In this document: positions 1 to 7,338 of the stretch, one piece after another
How positions within the stretch are numbered: the stretch's first letter is position 1
Layout: the number at the start of each line of letters is the position of its first letter
Origin: an uncultured Oscillospiraceae bacterium
GTDB lineage: Bacteria > Bacillota > Clostridia > Oscillospirales > Oscillospiraceae
Direction: 5' to 3'
Assembly: GCA_944385645.1 (NCBI GenBank)
Contig: CALWYA010000013.1
Coordinates: 1-14,666, forward strand
DNA length: 14,666 nucleotides
Notes under the pieces: generated by a model
The model's database searches: none
Told to the model about the DNA's origin: nothing
Seen by the model: the letters and a program-made list of their open reading frames with translations, nothing else
Translations under genes and position numbers: made by a program

Positions 1-1292
1 GTAGAGGGTCACCTCCACCTGGGGGAAGGTCTCGTTGTCCAGATAGACAACCAGGGAAATTTCCTGCTGCCCCGCCGGGCGCTCGTCGGTGAACTCGCTG
101 GCGGCGAGGGACTCCACCGCGTCCTGGAGGTCGGCGAAGTCGATCTCCCGCCCTTCCCAGGTCCAGGTGCGTTCGTCCCCCTCCCCCTGGGCGGTGAAGG
201 TGTAGGTCTCCCCTCCAGGGTGACGTCCAGGGCGGTCACATCGTCAAAGCTGGCGGTGAACACCTCCCGGTGGCGCAGGTCGTCATAGGCCGCTGCCCGC
301 AGGTCGGTGTACTCCAGAGAGGTGATGGCGTACACGATGGGGGAGTCCCCCACCCGGGCGTAGGCGGTGATGGTCTCCTCCTCGTCCCCGGCGTCTTCCT
401 CCGCCTGGGCCAGCTCCTCGGGGTCCCGGCTGAGGTGGAGGGTGAAGGTCCCGGAGATCTCCGCCCCGTCCGCATCCGTCCCGGTGTAGTCCGCCGCCAC
501 GGTGAGCTCCGGGTCGTCCAGGCCGTACTGCTCCAGCTCCTCCTGGGTGGCGTTGTAGGTCACATAGTTGGTCAGGCCCAGGGTGGCCAGATCGCTGAGA
601 TAGTCCTCCACCCGGCCGGTGTCCAGGGGCAGGGTGTTCCCGCCCTGCTCGGTGAAGTACGCGTCGTCCTCACAGTAGCTGTAGGCGGAGCCGTCCTCCT
701 GCCGGAAGATCTCATAGTTCTCCGCCCCGGAGAAGGTCAGGCCGGTCACCTGGTCCCAGTCGGGGACGGTATCATTCAAGATACAGGAGCGGAGAGTGGC
801 GTCATACTCCTCCAGGGGGTCGCTCACCGCCAGATAGACGGTGCCCGCCCCGAAGGAGACGTACCGCTGGCCGTCCACCGCGCTGGTGTCCCCCAGACGG
901 ATCTCCCAGGTCTGGTCCTCCGTGACAAGGGTGATGGAGCACGCCGGGTCGTCCAGACCGTACTGGCCCTCGTCCTCCACCTCCTCGATGACAAAGGCGG
1001 CGGAGAAGGGGGCGAAGGGGGCGAGCAGATCCTCCATGGCCTCCGGGTCCACCGGGAAGGCCTCGTCCTCGTCATAGCTCCAGTTCCCCTCCTTGTCCCG
1101 GGTGAAGGCCAGGGTGGTCTCCCCGTAGGTCCAGGAGAGGGAGCGGACGCTGTCCGGGTCGATGGTCAGCACCTCCTGGCCGCTGACCGCGATCTGCTCC
1201 TGCCGCTGCTGCCAGTTCAGGGCGGCAAAGGCCGCGGCGCAGACCGCCAGCAGCACCGCCACCAGAATCAAAAGCCGCTTAGACCGCGCCAT
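1..1292 (-). pseudogene. DUF4340 domain protein of a GldG-type ABC operon; 3' end outside window; frameshifted
   Basis: This is a membrane-anchored extracytoplasmic protein of the DUF4340 family, usually the last gene of ABC operons with a GldG-like partner. Its biochemical role is not established. The ATG at 1292 opens with a basic N-terminus (MARSKR) and a single hydrophobic anchor at about residues 7-25, followed by an acidic extracellular region. The segment YGLDDP occurs twice (about residues 110 and 255), as expected for repeated DUF4340 units. The start overlaps the end of the GldG-like gene by 14 bases. The original frame is coherent up to about residue 360 (position ~213) and then becomes Pro/Arg-rich nonsense ending at 9. 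Shifting by -1 restores GETYTFTAQ and a good reading frame down to position 1. One G appears to be missing from a G run (plus-strand C4 at 210-213). The gene is certain; whether it is broken in the cell or only in the assembly is not. Confidence 0.8.
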
Positions 1293-2711
1293 GCTGCATC
1301 CGCCTCCTTCTCAACACAAGATAGATCCCGATCCCCAGGAACAGCAGGGGGAATACCCCGATCATCAGCACCTGGAGCAGGGAGGCCGTGGCCTCGTTGA
1401 TGGTCAAATAGTTATAGCTCAGGGACCGGCTCCGGATGGCCAGGGACTGGCTCTCCCCGATGAGCTGGGATAGGGCGTTGATGGCCAGGTCCTGGTTGGC
1501 CCCGGAGGAGTAGGCGTTGAACTCGTCGGTGAGGAACTGGTCCGAGGCAAACCAGATGATCTGTCCGCCGCCGGCGTCCTCCACGGACACCGCCACGGCG
1601 AAGGGGCCGTCCGTGTCCCCCTCCTCCCGGTCGTAGGTCTCCAGCTCATAGCCGGCGGCCTTGCTGTAGGACTCCTCCGAGGTGGTGAGCAGCGCCGTCA
1701 CCGTGCCGGCGCCGGTGTCCTCGCCCACGGTCAGGCCCACGGACAGGGGCAGATAGGTGTAGTAGTTGGAGTCGATCAGGGGGTCGGTGATGGGACTGCT
1801 GTTCAGGTCGGGCATGAGGAGATAGGGGACCATGGCGTAGTGGGCCCGGTCCATGTCCACCACCAGCCCGTCGTGGGCGGTGACCCCATAGTCGGCCAGC
1901 AGGCTGTACAGGTTGGTCAGCAGGCCGCCCTCCACCGCCCCGGCGCATACCAGCAGCTTCCCGCCGCCGGAGACATAGTCGGCCAGAATCTCCTTCTCCT
2001 CCTGGGAGATGTCGCTCTGGGGGCATAGATCATCAGGCAGTCGGCATCCTCGGGAACGGCGTCCACATTGAGCAGAGAAAGGGTCTGAATCTCCAGGTTT
2101 TCCTTCTCCAGCTGCCGGGCAAACTCCTCGAGCTCTCCTTCCCCGTGGCCCTCCACCAGATAGATCTGGGGGTACTCGTCGCTGGTCACATAGTCGATGG
2201 CGGAGGTGATGGCCCCCTCCCCGTCGAAGTCGGTGGCGCTGTAGGTGCCGGTGTACATGTTGACCTCCCCCAGGTAGATGTCGGTGAAGGGGATGTACCG
2301 GCTCTTGTCCCCGCACTCCACCACCAGGCTGTTGTTGGCCACCTCCTCGTCGGTGTACTGCTGGGCGAAGGTGGGGTAGACGTCCGGGTTGCGCTTGACC
2401 ACCGTGATGTGGTCGGAGAGGCTGTCGTACTTCTCCAGCAGGTTCTGGATCACGTCGTCCTCCTGATCCGACTGGACGATCCAGTAGATGGTCACGTCCT
2501 CGGTCAGGTTGTTCACCACCGCCTTGGTGTTGCTGGTCACCGAGTAGAGCTGGGCGGCGCTGATGTCCTGCCGGGTGAGGGTGGCGGGCAGGGCGCAGGC
2601 GAAGACGTTCACCGCCACCAGAATGGCCAGCACCACCGCCGTCACCGCCAGGGCGTAGCTCCCGCCCCGGAGGGCGTTGCCCCGGGGGGAAGAGATCTTA
2701 GGCAGTTTCAT
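1279..2711 (-). pseudogene. GldG-like ABC transporter auxiliary membrane protein, interrupted by one frameshift
   Basis: This is a GldG-type protein (ABC_transp_aux family), found with GldA/GldF-type ABC exporters. In non-gliding Firmicutes its substrate is unknown. The ATG at 2711 shares a TGATG junction with the permease stop. The protein has an N-terminal membrane segment (about residues 19-38), a large extracytoplasmic domain containing a YLVEGHGEGEL segment, and a C-terminal membrane helix (VLMIGVFPLLFLGIGIYLVL) before an RRRR cluster. Frame 1 runs from 2711 to about 2023 and then breaks after DADCLMIYAP. The other frame continues with QSDISQEEKEILADYVSGGG through to the stop at 1279. 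Adding one C to the C5 run (plus-strand G5 at 2019-2023) restores a single 477-residue protein, a normal length for this family. Upstream and downstream halves both read as real protein, so this is a single lesion in one gene. Confidence 0.85.
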
Positions 2712-3574
2712 CAGTTGTACCTCCGTTTCTCCAGGGACTGGACGGTGAGGAACAGGAAGAACCCGATCACCGAGGCGTAGTAGACCACGGCGGTCCAGTC
2801 GAACACGCCGTTGACGAACACATAGAACCGCTCGAACAGGGACAGCTGGGTCATGATCCTGGGCAGCAGCCCCTCGAAGGCGGCGGGCTCCAGCCAGTAG
2901 GCGGCCATGGTGAGGACCAGCAGGACCGCGCCCACTCCCCAGGCCAGCTTCTCGTTCCGGGTGACGTATTGGATGAGGGCCCCCAGCAGGAGAATGAGCA
3001 CGTACAGGGCCACGGCGGAGCCGAAGGCGGTGGAGGACACGTACTCGGACAGGCTGACGCTGTAGTAGTTGAGCAGGATGGCGGCGATGCCGATGCCTGC
3101 GGCGAAGCCCTGGTTGTCCGTCAGGGAGGACAGGAACATCCCCACCGCCAGCAGGGCGGCCCCCAGCAGGAAAAAGGCGAACAGGGAGCCATAGGAGGTG
3201 GGCAGATAGACCTCCCCGTACCGGGAGAAGATCAGAGGATAGGCGGCGATGACGCACAGGGGGACGGCGTACACCGCCAGCAGGGCCAGGTACTTGCCCA
3301 GCACCACCTGCACCGTGGTGATGGGCAGGGCGTAGAGCAGCTGGTCGGTCCTCTGCCGGTGCTCCTCGGCGATGGTGCGCATGGTGAGGACGGGCACAAT
3401 GACCACGAAGGCCAGGCAGCTGTCCGCCAGCACGAACTCGAAGTTGCTCACCGCGGCCTGGAGATTGTACATCATGGCCCACAGGCCAATGAAGGCCAAG
3501 AGGCAGGCCCCGAACAGATAGGTGGTCAGGGAGTGGAAATTCCCCCGCAGCTCATGGCGGAATACGGCGGTCAT
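2711..3574 (-). CDS. ABC-2 type permease (GldF-like)
   Basis: This is a 287-residue integral membrane subunit of an ABC-2 (export-type) transporter. It has about six hydrophobic segments, beginning with one at residues 18-36 (YLFGACLLAFIGLWAMMYNL). The segment EEHRQRTDQLLYALPIT, at about residues 70-86, is the cytoplasmic coupling helix typical of ABC-2 permeases that pair with CcmA/GldA-type ATPases. The start ATG overlaps the ATPase stop (ATGA, 3571-3574), and the stop overlaps the GldG start (TGATG at 2709-2713). The genes are therefore translationally coupled. The subunit most likely forms the pore with the upstream ATPase, with the GldG-like and DUF4340 proteins as extracytoplasmic partners. 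The substrate cannot be told from the sequence. Confidence 0.88.
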   Translation of the reverse strand: MTAVFRHELRGNFHSLTTYLFGACLLAFIGLWAMMYNLQAAVSNFEFVLADSCLAFVVIVPVLTMRTIAEEHRQRTDQLLYALPITTVQVVLGKYLALLAVYAVPLCVIAAYPLIFSRYGEVYLPTSYGSLFAFFLLGAALLAVGMFLSSLTDNQGFAAGIGIAAILLNYYSVSLSEYVSSTAFGSAVALYVLILLLGALIQYVTRNEKLAWGVGAVLLVLTMAAYWLEPAAFEGLLPRIMTQLSLFERFYVFVNGVFDWTAVVYYASVIGFFLFLTVQSLEKRRYN

Positions 3575-4545
3575 CTGGCATCCTCCTCTCTTGCGGCCTC
3601 TGCCGGCGCGGCGGGATCGCTCAGCTCCAGGAAGACCTCCTCCAGGCTGGCCTTCTTGGGGGTCAGCTCCAGCAGGACGGTGTTCGACCCGGCGAAGGCC
3701 AGGAAGATGTCCCGGCAGACCTGGTCCATGTCCGCCGCCCCCAGATGGACCAGGAGTCTGGTGCGGCCCTCTGTCCGGTCCCGGACCTCCACGCCGGCCA
3801 CCCCGGCCACGGCGGAGAGGATCTGCTCTGCCCGCTCCGGTTCCGCCAGGGCGGTGAGGGCGATCTCGCTGGGGGAGAGCAGCTGCTTCTCCAGGTTGGC
3901 CGGGGTGTCAAAGGCGGCCAGCTTCCCGTGGGCGATCATGATGATCTGGTCGCATACGGTCTGCACCTCCGAGAGGATGTGGGAACTGAAGATCACCGTG
4001 TGGCTTCTGCCCAGCTCCCGGATCAAATCCCGGATCTCGATGATCTGAATGGGGTCCAGGCCCACGGTGGGCTCATCCAGCACCACCACCTGGGGGTCGC
4101 CCAGCAGGGCCTGGGCGATGCCCACCCGCTGGCGGTAGCCCTTGGACAGGGCGGCGATGCGGCGGTGTGCCATGGCGGTGATGCCCGTCTGCTCCATGAC
4201 GGCGTCCATCTGCTCCCGCAGCGCCTCCCCCCGCAGTCCCTTGGCCTCTCCTACGAAGCGCAGGTACTCCAGGGGGGGCTCGTTCAGATAGAGGGGGGGC
4301 TGCTCGGGCAGATAGCCGATGAGCTTTTTCGCCTGCCTGGGCTCCTCGAAGATGTCATAGCCTCCAATATGGACGGTGCCCTCGGTGGCCGACAGGCAGC
4401 CGGTCATAATGTTCATGGTGGTGGACTTTCCCGCCCCGTTGGGGCCCAGGAAGCCATAGATCTGCCCGCTGTCGATGGTCAGGGACAGATCGGACACGGC
4501 GGTGACCGCGCCGTACCGCTTGGTCAGATGTTCGATCTCGATCAA
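3571..4545 (-). CDS. ABC transporter ATPase (GldA/CcmA-like)
   Basis: This 324-residue nucleotide-binding subunit belongs to an ABC-2 exporter and is the first gene of the operon. All ATPase motifs are intact: Walker A GPNGAGKST (residues 34-42), Q-loop Q82, a divergent signature LSKGYRQR (133-140) typical of the GldA/CcmA branch, Walker B VVVLDEPT with E158, and H-loop H189. The C-terminal ~100 residues form the extra domain seen in this branch and end in an Ala/Glu-rich tail. The start is probably TTG at 4545, because AAGGAGG lies nine bases upstream and the sequence MIEIEHLTKRYG fits family N-termini. There is no better ATG. The operon carries a candidate response-regulator site upstream (4595-4611). 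Confidence 0.9.
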   Translation of the reverse strand: MIEIEHLTKRYGAVTAVSDLSLTIDSGQIYGFLGPNGAGKSTTMNIMTGCLSATEGTVHIGGYDIFEEPRQAKKLIGYLPEQPPLYLNEPPLEYLRFVGEAKGLRGEALREQMDAVMEQTGITAMAHRRIAALSKGYRQRVGIAQALLGDPQVVVLDEPTVGLDPIQIIEIRDLIRELGRSHTVIFSSHILSEVQTVCDQIIMIAHGKLAAFDTPANLEKQLLSPSEIALTALAEPERAEQILSAVAGVAGVEVRDRTEGRTRLLVHLGAADMDQVCRDIFLAFAGSNTVLLELTPKKASLEEVFLELSDPAAPAEAAREEDAR

Positions 4546-4578
4546 GGCAAGGTTCCTCCTTCCGGTTTGCTCCAGCCT

Positions 4579-4584
4579 ATTGTA
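4579..4584 (-). promoter_or_regulatory. Putative -10 box of the ABC operon promoter
   Basis: On the minus strand this reads TACAAT (5 of 6 to consensus). It lies about 35 bases ahead of the TTG start of the ATPase gene. No good -35 hexamer is found at 16-18 bases. Instead a TTCAG direct repeat ends 10 bases upstream, which is the arrangement of an activator-dependent OmpR/PhoB-type promoter. Only the sequence is seen; use as a promoter is inferred. Confidence 0.5.
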
Positions 4585-4594
4585 AGCCCCGGCG

Positions 4595-4611
4595 CTGAAA
4601 CGGGCCTGAAG
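4595..4611 (-). promoter_or_regulatory. Candidate response-regulator binding site (direct repeat) of the ABC operon
   Basis: The minus strand reads TTCAGGCCCGTTTCAG. The pentamer TTCAG is repeated with an exact 11-bp period and sits where a -35 box would be. The same repeat with the same period precedes the response regulator gene (6597-6614). OmpR/PhoB-family regulators bind as head-to-tail dimers on direct repeats of about 10-11 bp. The two sites are probably bound by the regulator encoded at 5873-6550, but this is inference. Confidence 0.5.
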
Positions 4612-4630
4612 AAACCTGTGAACAAACGGA

Positions 4631-4675
4631 AAAGAAAAGGGACACGCCCGACAGCTTTGCTGTCGGGCGTGTCCC
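4631..4675 (-). terminator. Rho-independent terminator of the two-component operon
   Basis: A perfect 17-bp inverted repeat (arms 4639-4655 and 4659-4675, loop TTT) begins four bases beyond the kinase stop codon. On the minus strand it is followed by a T-rich run (CTTTTCTTTTCC). It ends the regulator-kinase transcript and separates it from the ABC operon, whose promoter lies just beyond. Confidence 0.9.
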
Positions 4676-4679
4676 GGTC

Positions 4680-5879
4680 TCAGTGCAGGGGGAGCTCGAT
4701 GTAGAACCGCACCCGGCCCTCCCGGCTCTCCGCCCAGATCCGGCCCCGGTGGGCGGAGACGATCTGCTTGGCGATGGGCAGTCCCAGGCCGAAGCTGCCG
4801 TCCCGGCTCCGGGCCCGGTCAGTGCGGTAGAACCGCTTGAAGATGTCCTCCAGCTCCTGGGGGGAGAGGGGGTCCGCCCGGTTCTCCACCATGAGCAGGC
4901 AGCGGTTGTGGTTGACGCGGTCCAGGTGGAGATAGACGGCGGAGGGGGAGACGGCGTATTTCTGGGCGTTGTCCAGCAGGATGTCCACCGCCTGCCGCAG
5001 CTGGTCCGCCCGCCCCCACACCGCCAGCCCCGGCTGGACCCGGGGGGTGAGGGTGAGCCCCCGCTCGAAAAAGACCGGCTCGAAGGGGAGAAGGGCCTCC
5101 TCCACCAGGGCGCTCCAGTCCACCCGGGCCATGGGGGTCTCCGACGCGCCCCCGTCCGCTCGAGCCAGCTCCAGCAGGCCCTCCACCAGCTGGCGCATCT
5201 GCCGGGCGGTGGACAGGATATGGCTCGCCGGGCCGGCCTCCTGCGTCCCCTGGAGGAGCTCGGCATTGGTGGTGATGACGGCCAGAGGGGTCTTCAGCTC
5301 GTGGGAGGCGTCGGCCACGAACTGCCGTTGCTGCTGCCAGGCCCGCTCCACCGGGCGCACCGCCCACCGGGCCAGCAGCAGGCTCAGCCCCAGGAAGGCC
5401 AGAAAGCTGAGACTGCCGATGAGCAGGCAGGTGCGCACCAGGCTGTCCAGGGTGGCCCTCTCGCTGGAGATGTCGGAGAAGACCAGCCGCTCTCCCATGG
5501 GGGTGGGCAGGCGGCAGAAGCGCAGGTTGTACTCCTCCAGCACCCCGGTGTCCCCGCCGGCCGCCATGACCTTGTCCGCCAGGTCCTGGAGAAACTTCCC
5601 GTCGGACAGGTCGTAGTACCCGCCCCCGAAGGCGGACACGGTGCCGTCGGCCTCGATCTGCAGCGTGAAATAGGGCAGGCGCACCTCCTCCGGCGGCTGG
5701 TCCGGCCGGCCCGGCCGGTCCAGGGCGGGGAAGGAGGCGATGGCCCGCATCATGTTCAGGTTCTCCTGCTCCAGGTCCACCCGGGTGGAGTGGTAGATGA
5801 GGCCGAAGATGACGCACAGCATGGCGGTGACGATGGCCATATTGATGATGACGAACTTCAGCCGCAGTTTTCTCAGCAC
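4680..5879 (-). CDS. Two-component sensor histidine kinase
   Basis: This is a 399-residue membrane histidine kinase, partner of the overlapping OmpR-type regulator. It has a first membrane helix at about residues 9-29, an extracytoplasmic sensor region of about 120 residues, a second helix at about 151-171, and a HisKA domain with the H-box SHELKTP (phospho-acceptor H193). The ATPase domain follows with the N-box DNAQKY (N304), an F-box-like IFKRFYRTD at about 346-354, and a G-box GLGLPIAK. I chose the GTG at 5879. It overlaps the regulator stop by seven bases, has GGAGGT nine bases upstream, and gives the expected short basic N-terminus (VLRKLRLKF). The open frame extends further upstream, but that part lies inside the regulator gene. 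The signal sensed is unknown; the neighbouring ABC operon is the likely target. Confidence 0.93.
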   Translation of the reverse strand: MLRKLRLKFVIINMAIVTAMLCVIFGLIYHSTRVDLEQENLNMMRAIASFPALDRPGRPDQPPEEVRLPYFTLQIEADGTVSAFGGGYYDLSDGKFLQDLADKVMAAGGDTGVLEEYNLRFCRLPTPMGERLVFSDISSERATLDSLVRTCLLIGSLSFLAFLGLSLLLARWAVRPVERAWQQQRQFVADASHELKTPLAVITTNAELLQGTQEAGPASHILSTARQMRQLVEGLLELARADGGASETPMARVDWSALVEEALLPFEPVFFERGLTLTPRVQPGLAVWGRADQLRQAVDILLDNAQKYAVSPSAVYLHLDRVNHNRCLLMVENRADPLSPQELEDIFKRFYRTDRARSRDGSFGLGLPIAKQIVSAHRGRIWAESREGRVRFYIELPLH

Positions 5880-6550
5880 GGCTCGTCCACCTCCAGATGA
5901 TAGCCCAGCCGGCGGATGGCCGTGATCTTGATGTCCGAGCCGATGCTGGCCAGCTTTTTCCGCAGGAAGCCCACATAGACCTCCACGTGGTTCTCGGTGG
6001 CATTGGAGTCGTACCCCCACACCCGGGCCAGGATACTCTCCTTGGACAGGTTGGCACCCCCCGCCTGGAGCAGGGCGCGCATCACGTCGAACTCCTTGGC
6101 GGACAGGCGGACGCTGCGCTCCCCGCATACCAGCATCCCGGTGGCCAGGTCCAGGGCGGTGTTGCCCAGGGTCAGCTCGTCCACCTGGCTGCCCTGCCGC
6201 CGGAGCAGGGCGTTGATGCAGGCCAGCAGCTCCCGGCTGTCGAAGGGCTTGGTGAGGTAGTAGTCCGCTCCGGCGTTGAGTCCCTGCACCCGGTCCTCCA
6301 GGGCGGAGCGGGCGGTGAGCATGAGGATGGGCACCCCGCACCGGTTGGCCCGTACCCGCCGGGCCAGCTCATAGCCGTCCAGCTTGGGCATCATCACGTC
6401 CAGGATCAGCAGGTCGTAGACCCCCAGCTGGGCATACTCCTCCCCGGTCTCCCCGTCGTACACCGCCTCCACCTGGAAGCCCTTCTTCTCCAGCAGCGCC
6501 TTCAGCGAGTCGGCCAGCAGCCGCTCGTCCTCCACGATCAGAATTTTCAT
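5873..6550 (-). CDS. OmpR-family response regulator
   Basis: This is a 225-residue DNA-binding response regulator. The receiver domain (about 1-118) has acidic pocket residues E7 and D8, the phospho-acceptor D51 (LLILDVMMPKLDG), T79 and K101 in LTKPF. The C-terminal winged-helix (about 125-222) shows the family hallmarks RLSAKEFDVMRALL, the recognition-helix region NHVEVYVGFLRKKL and a final IRRLGYHLE hairpin. The ATG at 6550 is preceded by GGAGG. It is co-transcribed with the kinase (7-base overlap). The promoter region carries a TTTCAG direct repeat that recurs before the ABC operon, so autoregulation plus control of that operon is likely. Confidence 0.95.
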   Translation of the reverse strand: MKILIVEDERLLADSLKALLEKKGFQVEAVYDGETGEEYAQLGVYDLLILDVMMPKLDGYELARRVRANRCGVPILMLTARSALEDRVQGLNAGADYYLTKPFDSRELLACINALLRRQGSQVDELTLGNTALDLATGMLVCGERSVRLSAKEFDVMRALLQAGGANLSKESILARVWGYDSNATENHVEVYVGFLRKKLASIGSDIKITAIRRLGYHLEVDEPC

Positions 6551-6577
6551 AACAGCCTCCGTATCCGTGTGCTTGTT

Positions 6578-6614
6578 ATTATAATAGCGTATATTCCTGA
6601 AAGGAAGCTGAAAG
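6578..6614 (-). promoter_or_regulatory. Promoter and candidate autoregulatory direct repeat of the two-component operon
   Basis: On the minus strand CTTTCAG occurs twice, at 6614-6608 and 6603-6597, with an 11-bp period. Downstream is an AT-rich -10 region offering two overlapping hexamers, TATTAT (6586-6581) and TATAAT (6583-6578). The first lies exactly 10 bases from the repeat, the same spacing as at the ABC operon promoter. A weak -35 (TTCCTT) overlaps the repeat. The site is seen directly; regulator binding is inferred. Confidence 0.6.
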
Positions 6615-6651
6615 ACGGAGGATTCACAATTCTTTTACAAAGCGCGCGGGC

Positions 6652-6700
6652 AAAAAAGCACCCCCGCGGCAGCAGAAATCTGCGGCGGGGGTGCTTTTTA
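6652..6700 (-). terminator. Hairpin terminator, nearly symmetrical, after the DUF6465-type gene
   Basis: The arms GCACCCCCGC (6658-6667) and GCGGGGGTGC (6685-6694) are flanked by A6 on the left and T5 on the right, so it has a T tract on either strand. The loop can form a further short CAG/CTG stem. It ends the minus-strand gene whose stop is at 6712. No plus-strand gene needs it. Confidence 0.88.
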
Positions 6701-6711
6701 TATCGTTCAGC

Positions 6712-7092
6712 TTACAGCTCGACGCTGCCCTCGAACTTTTCGTTGATGACGAAATAAGCCTTGCCGTCCTCCGGCTTCACATAGAGCTCCAGACGCTTGA
6801 TGCCGGACGCCCGGTGGCCCTCCGCCGCGTAGGCGGCCACGGCCTGGTCCCGCAGCTGAGTGGTGTTCCACTCTCTGCCGCCGACCTGGAGGAAGATGTT
6901 CTCCACCCGCTCTGTCTTCTCCTTGGGCGCGCTCTTCTTGGCGGCGGGCTTCTTGGCGACCGCGGCGGGAGCGGTCTCCTTCTGGGGTTCCGCCGTGGGG
7001 GCCTTCTCGGCTTTCACCGCGGTCTCCTTCTGAACTTCCGCCGCGGTCTCCTTTTTGAGCTGTGCCGCGGTCGTCTTTTTCGCCTGTGTCAT
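6712..7092 (-). CDS. DUF6465-type protein with a lysine/alanine-rich N-terminal tail
   Basis: This is a 126-residue cytoplasmic protein with no signal or membrane segment. Residues 1-60 are low-complexity and rich in Lys, Ala, Glu and Thr, with KETA repeated at about 14, 22 and 38; the region is probably disordered. Residues 62-126 form a compact domain (VENIFLQVGGREWNTT, then AAYAAEGHRASGIKRLELYVKPEDGKAYFVIN) that I recognise from memory as DUF6465, common in Clostridia and of unknown function. The basic tail recalls histone-like nucleic-acid-binding tails, but that is only a resemblance. The ATG at 7092 has a good GGGAGGT site. The gene is monocistronic, with its own promoter and terminator. 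Eleven bases spanning its start (ATGACACAGGC) are duplicated 38 bases upstream. Confidence 0.8.
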   Translation of the reverse strand: MTQAKKTTAAQLKKETAAEVQKETAVKAEKAPTAEPQKETAPAAVAKKPAAKKSAPKEKTERVENIFLQVGGREWNTTQLRDQAVAAYAAEGHRASGIKRLELYVKPEDGKAYFVINEKFEGSVEL

Positions 7093-7143
7093 GGTAGTTG
7101 ACCTCCCAGTTGTAATTTTGCCTGTGTCATTGCGCTTTGCTCC

Positions 7144-7172
7144 ATTGTAACCGAAGATTCAGGAAAATACAA
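7144..7172 (-). promoter_or_regulatory. Promoter of the DUF6465-type gene
   Basis: On the minus strand TTGTAT (7172-7167) and TACAAT (7149-7144) are separated by 17 bases. The -10 is a strong 5-of-6 match and the -35 is weak. The predicted transcript starts near 7137, giving a leader of about 45 bases before the ATG at 7092. Confidence 0.55.
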
Positions 7173-7214
7173 TGTCTTTTCCCACAAATTCCACACCTGA
7201 ACCCGCCCGTTTCT

Positions 7215-7236
7215 GGTCAAACGTCCATTTTTGACC
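7215..7236. promoter_or_regulatory. Inverted repeat in the divergent intergenic region, possible operator
   Basis: GGTCAAA (7215-7221) and TTTGACC (7230-7236) form a perfect 7-bp inverted repeat with an 8-base spacer. They lie between the divergent DUF6465-type gene and the metal/corrinoid uptake operon. The 22-bp size suits a dimeric repressor. No regulator can be assigned. Confidence 0.35.
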
Positions 7237-7254
7237 GGAAATCTGGCGCATGAT

Positions 7255-7291
7255 CAGAGGGCTTCCCTCTGCGGGCGGGATGTGTTATAGT
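7255..7291 (+). promoter_or_regulatory. Possible promoter and small hairpin ahead of the uptake/siroheme operon
   Basis: CAGAGGG (7255-7261) and CCCTCTG (7265-7271) form a 7-bp hairpin with a 3-base loop. Within it, TTCCCT (7263-7268) lies 17 bases before TATAGT (7286-7291), a possible but weak promoter. The rest of 7093-7338 shows no gene. It lacks the conserved B12-box pattern, so I do not call a cobalamin riboswitch. Confidence 0.3.
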
Positions 7292-7338
7292 TACGGTACG
7301 GGTATTGCCGAAATCTGTACTTGACCGGGAGAGTGTCT

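Noticed and set aside
270..1400. A 376-residue plus-strand open frame opposite the DUF4340 gene
   Set aside because: It is a composition shadow (Gly/Val/Leu/Gln-rich) of the minus-strand gene, with no ribosome site and no recognisable domain.
2015..2027. Programmed ribosomal frameshift in the GldG-like gene
   Set aside because: The frame-0 context GCC-CCC lacks a proper X-XXY-YYZ slippery heptamer, and family members are normally encoded in one frame.
5880..6341. Upstream extension of the kinase frame to a 553-residue product
   Set aside because: That part lies inside the response regulator gene in another frame and is low-complexity; the GTG at 5879 has a good ribosome site and normal overlap.
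7093..7338. Cobalamin riboswitch ahead of the BtuF-like operon
   Set aside because: I looked for the conserved B12-box type motif and a long structured leader and found only a short hairpin and an inverted repeat; the space is also shared with a divergent promoter.
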